The notes beneath the pieces are model-generated. The model saw nothing but the letters and a program-made list of their open reading frames with translations. It did no database searches and was not told the origin of the DNA. A stretch of 64,000 nt of DNA from Planctomycetes bacterium ADurb.Bin069 (GTDB taxonomy: Bacteria > Planctomycetota > UBA8108 > UBA8890 > UBA8898), in the NCBI GenBank assembly GCA_002070955.1, contig MWEK01000018.1:22533-86532 (forward strand), given 5' to 3'. Below are positions 58,727-64,000 of this stretch, piece after piece; position 1 is the stretch's first letter; every line of letters begins with the position of its first letter. Made by a program: the position numbers and the translations under genes.

Positions 58727-59845
58727 TCACCGCCGAAGGTCGAGGCGCGGCCGGCCGCCGGCGCCCGCCAACCGTATTTCGGGCGGCAGGGAGGCCAGCT
58801 CGATGTGTCCTCCCGCCACGGGGATCGGGTACAGGTCCTCGGCCAGCCACGCCGAGGTTCCCAGTCCCATCGGCACGTCGGGCGGGGCCAGCGCGGCGGC
58901 GAATTCCGCCAGCACGCGCACCCCGACGCCGCTCATGAAGGTGGCGCTTATGACGGGCGTCGCGCCGCAGGCGCGGGCGCGGCGGCAGAGCTCCGCCGCG
59001 GCCTCCAGCCCCCCGACGAGGTCGGGCTTGATCACGAAAGCGCGCACGCCGCGGGGCGGCGCGGCGCCGCCGGCAAGGCATGGGGCGAGGTTCTCGTCCA
59101 GCGCCGTGGCGATTCCCGTCGCGGCATGGAACGGCGCCAAATCGCGGCGATCCGCGAGGGGCTCCTCGATGTAGTCGATGCCGAGGGGCGCGAGGGCGCG
59201 TCCGATGGCCACGGCTTCCGGAAGCCGCCAGGCGCACTTGGCATCGATGCGGATCAGCGGCCCGGCGCCGAGGACGCCGCGCAGCTCCGTCGCCGCCGCA
59301 ATGTCGGCGGCGGCGCCGCGCTGGCCGGCCTTGAGCTTGAAGGCGCGGAAGCCCGCGGCGCGCAACGCGGCCGCCCGCGCCGGAAGGTCGGGCTCGAATC
59401 CGTCGAAGAGCGCGTTGATGGGGACGCGTGGTGCGGGCTCGGGAGCCAGAAGCGCGCGCAGAGGCTTGCCGGCCGCCGCGGCTAGGAGCCCCAGCGCCGC
59501 CGATTCCAAGCCGAAGCGCACCGAGGGCAGCAGCCCCGCGCCGAGCCAACGGGCGCAACCGCCCGCCAGGTCGGGCAGGTCCGCGGGCAACGCGCGGCCC
59601 CGGAGCTCCGGCAGCACGTCCGCGAGCTGCGCCGCGGCCGCCTCGAAGGGCTCCGCGCGCAGTCCGGGAAAGGGCGCGCTCTCGCCCCACGCCTCGCGCC
59701 CGGCGGCGTCGATCAGGCGCACGAGCATTCCCCGCCGCTCCCGGTGGACGCGGTCCGGCGCGCGGAACGGCGCCGCGAGGGGCAGCGTGTAGGCGCGGAG
59801 CTCGACCCGGTCGATGCGCAGGGCGGCCGCCGGCGGCGTTCTCAC
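58727..59845 (-). CDS. menC: o-Succinylbenzoate synthase
   Basis: 372 residues, enolase superfamily. Dehydrates SHCHC to o-succinylbenzoate. Catalytic set visible: K170 and K172 (FKLKAG), metal ligands D201 (IDAKCAW), E227 (YIEEPL) and D250 (ALDENLAP), and general base K273 (VIKPDLVGG). The N-terminal capping domain starts [26 protein letters not shown] start overlaps the menB stop (GTGA). An ATG at codon 40 would remove the capping domain and is rejected. Confidence 0.95.
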   Translation of the reverse strand: MRTPPAAALRIDRVELRAYTLPLAAPFRAPDRVHRERRGMLVRLIDAAGREAWGESAPFPGLRAEPFEAAAAQLADVLPELRGRALPADLPDLAGGCARWLGAGLLPSVRFGLESAALGLLAAAAGKPLRALLAPEPAPRVPINALFDGFEPDLPARAAALRAAGFRAFKLKAGQRGAAADIAAATELRGVLGAGPLIRIDAKCAWRLPEAVAIGRALAPLGIDYIEEPLADRRDLAPFHAATGIATALDENLAPCLAGGAAPPRGVRAFVIKPDLVGGLEAAAELCRRARACGATPVISATFMSGVGVRVLAEFAAALAPPDVPMGLGTSAWLAEDLYPIPVAGGHIELASLPPEIRLAGAGGRPRLDLRR

Positions 59846-60663
59846 GGCTGGCGCCCGAAGGGGGAAAAATCCGGCGGGCGCTTGGCGAGAAACGCGTCGC
59901 GGCCCTCTCGCGCCTCGGCGGACATGTAGTACAGCATCGTGGCGCAACCGGCGAGTTCCTGCAGCCCGGCTTGGCCGTCGCAATCGGCGTTGAGCGCGGC
60001 CTTGAGGCAGCGGATCGCGGTGGGGGAGTTGGCGAGGATCTCCCTGGCCCAGGCCACGGTCTCGCGCTCCAGGTCGGCCAGCGGCACGACGGCGTTGACG
60101 AGCCCCATGGCGAGGGCCTGCGCCGCGGTGTATTGCCGGCAGAGGAACCAGATCTCCCGGGCGCGCTTCTGGCCGACGACGCGGGCCAGGTAGGCCGATC
60201 CGTAACCGCCGTCGAAGGAGCCGACGCGCGGCCCGGTCTGGCCGAACACCGCGTTGTCGGCGGCGATGGTGAGATCGCACAGGAGGGCGAGCACGTTGCC
60301 GCCGCCGATGGCGTAGCCCGCCACCATGGCGATGACCGGCAGGGGACAGGCGCGGATTTGGCGCTGCAAGTCCAGCACGTTGAGCCGCGGGACGCCCTTT
60401 TCGTCGCGGTAGCCCGAATCGCCCCGGATTTTCTGGTCGCCGCCGGCGCAGAAGGCCTCCGTGCCCTGGCCGCAGAGGATGACCACGCCCACGGCGGGAT
60501 CGGCGCGGGCATCGGCCAGGGCGGCGGACATCTCCTCGACGGTGAGGGGCCGAAAGGCGTTCCTGACCTCGGGCCGGTTGATGGTGATCTTGGCCATGCC
60601 GCCGGCCTTGTGGTAGAGAATGTCGGCGAAGTCCCCGGCGGCGGTCCAGGCGACGGTGCTCAT
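59842..60663 (-). CDS. menB: 1,4-Dihydroxy-2-naphthoyl-CoA synthase
   Basis: 273 residues, crotonase fold. Cyclises o-succinylbenzoyl-CoA to DHNA-CoA. Highly conserved marks: [82 protein letters not shown] (visible in parts), [39 protein letters not shown] (catalytic Asp and Tyr region) and the C-terminal helix. Usual length. Overlaps menD by 4 bases. Gene order D-B-C-E resembles other bacteria except that menH is missing between D and B. Confidence 0.97.
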   Translation of the reverse strand: MSTVAWTAAGDFADILYHKAGGMAKITINRPEVRNAFRPLTVEEMSAALADARADPAVGVVILCGQGTEAFCAGGDQKIRGDSGYRDEKGVPRLNVLDLQRQIRACPLPVIAMVAGYAIGGGNVLALLCDLTIAADNAVFGQTGPRVGSFDGGYGSAYLARVVGQKRAREIWFLCRQYTAAQALAMGLVNAVVPLADLERETVAWAREILANSPTAIRCLKAALNADCDGQAGLQELAGCATMLYYMSAEAREGRDAFLAKRPPDFSPFGRQP

Positions 60664-62363
60664 GTCAGGTCCTCCGTGACCGCCGCGTACAGGCGGCGGT
60701 GTAGATCGCGGTTGCGCGCGCGGTCGCCGGCGACCTCGATGATCGCGGGCATCCGTCCTTGTGCCGCGGCGGTGTAGGCCGCCCGCAGCCCGGGCAGGTC
60801 GGCGGGCGCCGCGTAGGGAAGGCCGAAGAGCTCGGCGGCGCTCTTGAAGGCGAGCCCGTGGGCCGCCGCGAAGTACTCCTCGACGAGGTCGGCGCAGGAC
60901 TCAAGAGGCAGAAAGGAGAAAATCCCCCCTCCGCCGTTGTTGAGCAGGACGAGGGTGAGCGGCTGCCGGTGCCGGGCGACCAGGGCGAGCGAGCTCAAGT
61001 CGTGGAGCAACGCCATGTCACCCACAAGAAGGGTGAGCGGCGCGTCGCTGCCGTCCGCGAAGCCCAGCGCCGAGGCGATCGTCCCGTCGATGCCGCTCGC
61101 GCCCCAGTTGACGCCCACCGCGCGGGGTCCGGCCAAGGGCGGCCCGAACATGTCCATGTCGCGAACAGGCATGCTGCGCCCGAGAAAGAGGCCGTGGCCT
61201 TCCGGAAGGTTTCGGGCTACGAGGCGGGCGCAGGCGGGCTCGCTGAGCTCGTCGCCTAGGACGCGGTCGACGGCGGCCTCGGCCCGTTCCGAAAGCCGGC
61301 GCAGCTCCGCGGCATAGGCGCCCTCGGCGGCGGGCCGGATTGCGGCGGCCAGGGCGCCCGCCAGGCGGCCCAGCGATGCCTGGACGTGCAGCGTGACGAT
61401 GCCCTCCGGGTCGCGGCGCCGCGGCGAGTCGGCGATGTGGATGTAATGCCCGGCCCCGCGGGCGAGGGCGAGAAAGCGCGTCGAGGTCATGCGGCCGCCG
61501 GCGTGGAGGACGACCTCGGGCGCCAGGCGTCCGGCGGCGCCGGAGGGCAGGAGCGCCAGGTCGAAAAAGGGGATGAGGCCGGGGATCGAGTCCGCCCGCA
61601 GGCCCGAGGCGGCGTCCGCAAAGACGGGCCACCTGAGAGCGCGCGCCAGGGCGGCGGCGGCGTCACGCTCTTCCCGCCCGCGCAGCGGTCCGACCGCGAG
61701 GACCCCCGTGCGCGCCGTGCCGAGCCGCTCCGCGAGCGCGGCGACGTCCGCCTCGGGCGGCATGACGTCGGCGCGCGTGTAGAGCGCGGGCCGAGCGGCG
61801 CCGGGGACGCACCGGTCGCCGGGCGCCAGGGGCTCTCGGAACATGCAGTTCAGGTGCACGGGGCCGGCCGGCGGCGCGACGGCGTGGGCGACGGCCGCCG
61901 CGGCGGCATGCGCCGCGGTGTCGGGCGGCGTGTCCGGCCCGGGGCAGGGCAAATCGAAGCGCCAGCGGACGTAGCGGCCGAAAAGGTCGGGTTGGTCGAT
62001 GGTCTGGTTGGCGCCCGTGGCGCGCAGCTCGGGCGGCCGGTCGGCCGAGAGAACTATCAGGGGCACGTCGGCCTGGGAGGCCTCGATGACGGCCGGCAGG
62101 TAGTTGGCGACCGCGGTTCCCGAGGTGCAGATGAGCGCGGCGGGCCGTCCGGCGGCGCGGCCGTACCCGGCGGCGTAGAAGCCCGCGGCGCGCTCGTCGT
62201 GGGCGACGACGCAGCGCGCCCCGCGCTGCCGAGCGGCGGCGACGGCCAGGGGCGTCGAGCGCGATCCGGGCGAGATGACGAAGCGCTCGACGCCGGCGCG
62301 CCCCAGCGTGGCGACGAGCGACGCGGCCCACGCGCCGGCGGCCGGTTCAGGAACGGGTGCCAT
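60660..62363 (-). CDS. menD: SEPHCHC synthase (menaquinone biosynthesis)
   Basis: 567 residues, ThDP enzyme. Joins isochorismate and 2-oxoglutarate. Seen: [19 protein letters not shown] (substrate-binding SPGSRSxP), [40 protein letters not shown] (ThDP-activating Glu and TSGTAxAN, visible in parts), [13 protein letters not shown] (NQTIDQ), then the ThDP-binding half with [29 protein letters not shown] and [16 protein letters not shown]. Start ATG overlaps the end of menF by 17 bases. The frame is open further upstream inside menF, but this start gives the normal N-terminus. Confidence 0.96.
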   Translation of the reverse strand: MAPVPEPAAGAWAASLVATLGRAGVERFVISPGSRSTPLAVAAARQRGARCVVAHDERAAGFYAAGYGRAAGRPAALICTSGTAVANYLPAVIEASQADVPLIVLSADRPPELRATGANQTIDQPDLFGRYVRWRFDLPCPGPDTPPDTAAHAAAAAVAHAVAPPAGPVHLNCMFREPLAPGDRCVPGAARPALYTRADVMPPEADVAALAERLGTARTGVLAVGPLRGREERDAAAALARALRWPVFADAASGLRADSIPGLIPFFDLALLPSGAAGRLAPEVVLHAGGRMTSTRFLALARGAGHYIHIADSPRRRDPEGIVTLHVQASLGRLAGALAAAIRPAAEGAYAAELRRLSERAEAAVDRVLGDELSEPACARLVARNLPEGHGLFLGRSMPVRDMDMFGPPLAGPRAVGVNWGASGIDGTIASALGFADGSDAPLTLLVGDMALLHDLSSLALVARHRQPLTLVLLNNGGGGIFSFLPLESCADLVEEYFAAAHGLAFKSAAELFGLPYAAPADLPGLRAAYTAAAQGRMPAIIEVAGDRARNRDLHRRLYAAVTEDLT

Positions 62364-63723
62364 TGCCGTCGAGGGCCTTGAGGAAGGGAGCCAGCTTACG
62401 TTCGTTTTCTTCCCACTCGCCGGCGGGATCGGAACCCGGCACGATGCCGGCGCCCGCAAAAAGCGTGAGCCGGTCCCCGGCGCAGTGCGCCGAGCGGATG
62501 GCGACGGCGAACTCGGCCGCGTCTCGGGCAAGCCACCCGACGGGCGCCGCGTACCACCCGCGGTCGAAGTTCTCCAACTCGGCGATGGCGTCCAGCGCCG
62601 CGGCGCGCGGGTCGCCGCCGACGGCCGCGGTGGGGTGGAGCCGCTCGAGGATCGCGCCGTCCGTGATGCCGGGAGCGAGAACGCCCTGGAAGCGCGTCAC
62701 GAGGTGGCGCAGGTGCGGCAGGACGACCAGTTCCTCGCCCACGGGGGGCGCCAAGTCGCTGCACAGTTCGCGGAGGTCGGCTTGGATCGTCGCGCGCACG
62801 ACGCGGTGCTCGACGAGTTCCTTGACGCTGTGCAGGAACGCGCCGCCGAGGGCGGCATCCCGCGCGGGGTCCGGATCGCGGCCGCACGAGCCGGCGAGAG
62901 CCTCGGCCCGGAGTTCGCTGCCCGCGCGGCGGTAGAGAAGCTCCGGGGTCGCGCCCAGAAAGACCTCTTCGCCGCCGGGCTGGAAAAGGAAGGCGAAGCA
63001 CGGCCTGCTGTCGGCGGACAGGCGCTCGAGCAGCGCGCAGGCGTCGATCGGCGCCGCGAGGTCGAGCGCGATCCTACGGGCCAGGACCACCTTCGCGAGG
63101 GTGCCTTGGGCGCAGTCCTCCAGCACGCTTTGAACGCCTTTTCGCCACTTCGGAAAGGAGGGTTCGTCGAGACGGCGGTCGATGGCCGGGAACGAATTGG
63201 GAACGGTCGCCGCGGGCGGGCGCAAGGCCCGCAGGTCGCCGGCAAGCCGGGCGAGCGCCGCGTTGGGCTGCATGCCGGGGGACCAGGACAGGTTGCAGGC
63301 CAGCACGGTCCGGCCCGCGGCGCGGACACATTCCACCCGGGGCGCGACGAAGCGGTGCGCAGGGAACGATTCCCAGGGCGGGCCCTCGCGCCCGTCGGCA
63401 TTGAAGCGGAATCCGCCCAGGAAACGCACGCCCGGCGAGGAAGAATCGAGGACGGCGGCGCAGAGGTCGGCGGCCTCGGCGCGGGTGGTATCCGACGTTC
63501 CGACAATCCTGTGCGCGACGCCGGCGGCGGCCCACTGGAAGGCGTCATCCCGTCCGGACCAGTAGGCGCGTTCGGCCGTTTTTTGGGCGCCCAGCCAGCG
63601 AAGGGGCGGCACATCCGGGATTTCGGTCTCGGCGCGCAGGACGCGCGCGGGGCCGTTCCTGCCGGCCCCGCGGAGAAGGGCGGCCATGCGCTCGATCAGC
63701 CGTGCGTGTGCGTTGGCGTACAT
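62347..63723 (-). CDS. menF: Isochorismate synthase (menaquinone branch)
   Basis: 458 residues, chorismate-binding family. Converts chorismate to isochorismate, opening the menaquinone branch. The C-terminal catalytic half has LAKVVLARRIAL, FLFQPGGEEVFLGATPELLYRRAGSELRAEALAGSC, HLVTRFQGVL, LHPTAAVGGDP and ENFDRGWYAAPVGWL. The N-terminal half is less conserved. The ATG at 63723 lies about 25 bases after a predicted transcription start and has no SD. Translation could also begin at an ATG 12 codons later. First gene of the operon. Confidence 0.9.
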   Translation of the reverse strand: MYANAHARLIERMAALLRGAGRNGPARVLRAETEIPDVPPLRWLGAQKTAERAYWSGRDDAFQWAAAGVAHRIVGTSDTTRAEAADLCAAVLDSSSPGVRFLGGFRFNADGREGPPWESFPAHRFVAPRVECVRAAGRTVLACNLSWSPGMQPNAALARLAGDLRALRPPAATVPNSFPAIDRRLDEPSFPKWRKGVQSVLEDCAQGTLAKVVLARRIALDLAAPIDACALLERLSADSRPCFAFLFQPGGEEVFLGATPELLYRRAGSELRAEALAGSCGRDPDPARDAALGGAFLHSVKELVEHRVVRATIQADLRELCSDLAPPVGEELVVLPHLRHLVTRFQGVLAPGITDGAILERLHPTAAVGGDPRAAALDAIAELENFDRGWYAAPVGWLARDAAEFAVAIRSAHCAGDRLTLFAGAGIVPGSDPAGEWEENERKLAPFLKALDGNGTRS

Positions 63724-63754
63724 TAAAAGGCGTACCGAAATCCGTGGAACCCCA

Positions 63755-63783
63755 AGTGTAGCAGAGGCCGGGGAAGATGTCAC
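63755..63783 (-). promoter_or_regulatory. Promoter of menFDBCE operon
   Basis: Minus strand GTGACA (63778-63783), 17-base spacer, TACACT (63755-63760). It gives a leader of about 25 bases before menF. The rest of 63784-64000 shows no gene, and no hairpin with a T-tract. Confidence 0.7.
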
Positions 63784-64000
63784 GGTCGGCGGGGGAGGCC
63801 GCGGCGGGGCGGCGGGGGAATTTGCTGACTCCCACATTGATTGCTTCGGGGGCGGGGCGAGATTCTCAGATTGGGTGACACGGAGAGACCCCGCGTACCC
63901 CGCTCGGGAGTCCCCCATCATACCTCGCGTCGGCATAAGCGAAGTACCCCGCCTTCTCCGCTGATCCCCGCCTCAATCCTCGCCCGTATCCCGCCAGCGA

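Overview
This window is very GC-rich, densely coded bacterial chromosome. I see no insertion sequence, phage gene, integrase, CRISPR array or rRNA. The best clue to the organism is the secreted protein at 16248-18281, whose C-terminus carries the calcium-loop, dockerin-like repeat pair (GDANFDG... and ...DANDSG...) typical of uncultured Planctomycetota and related PVC lineages. Long unassignable secreted or membrane proteins, a CxxCxGxG zinc-finger membrane protein and a lipoprotein with Ig-like and TPR segments fit that. The taxonomic call is an inference. Many upstream regions carry recognisable sigma70-type promoters (TTGnnn, 16-18 bases, TAnnnT), which stand out in this base composition.

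Layout. 1-4.8 kb: pckG (cut by the left edge), glnS, a divergent methyltransferase, a possible structured RNA and tRNA-Val. 4.8-12 kb: a zinc-ribbon membrane protein and a small membrane protein, an operon of two dynamin-like GTPases, then divergently an iron-type alcohol dehydrogenase and a PfkB sugar kinase. 12-16 kb: the zinc-finger membrane protein, running tail-to-tail into an alr / CYTH / small membrane protein operon. 16-26.5 kb: the dockerin-like secreted protein, a membrane-fused spermidine-synthase-like protein, a macro-domain-like protein, a deoxyribosyltransferase-like protein, recJ and a 1168-residue lipoprotein. 26.6-35.2 kb: an apparently leaderless M16 peptidase, accA, pcm, a GH2-fold protein that seems to have lost its catalytic acid, and a PcnB-type nucleotidyltransferase. 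35.2-47.4 kb: a stand-alone receiver protein, tRNA-Glu, a polytopic membrane protein, mlaD and mlaF, a 1624-residue beta-propeller/CBM9-like protein, a two-gene signalling operon and an MFS transporter. 47.4-53.3 kb: a czcCBA-type metal-efflux operon. 53.4-56.7 kb: a cobalamin/siderophore-type ABC importer with CobO. 56.8-63.8 kb: menI and a tightly overlapped menF-menD-menB-menC-menE operon for menaquinone biosynthesis, driven by a clear promoter.

How genes work together. The men operon plus menI covers chorismate to 1,4-dihydroxy-2-naphthoate except for the MenH step, so the organism probably respires with menaquinone. BtuFCD-like import plus CobO suggests corrinoid salvage and adenosylation. 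CzcCBA forms a periplasm-spanning metal efflux pump. MlaF and MlaD are two parts of a phospholipid-transport system whose permease is not here. These systems and the outer-membrane-type proteins point to a double-membrane cell. Most of the rest is core metabolism or proteins of unknown role.

The entries most worth follow-up are the paired GTPases, the periplasmic-type zinc-finger protein, the degenerate GH2 protein, the RNA-like element at 4453-4572, the tRNA-Val with C at position 33, and the perfect inverted repeats found between most convergent gene pairs.
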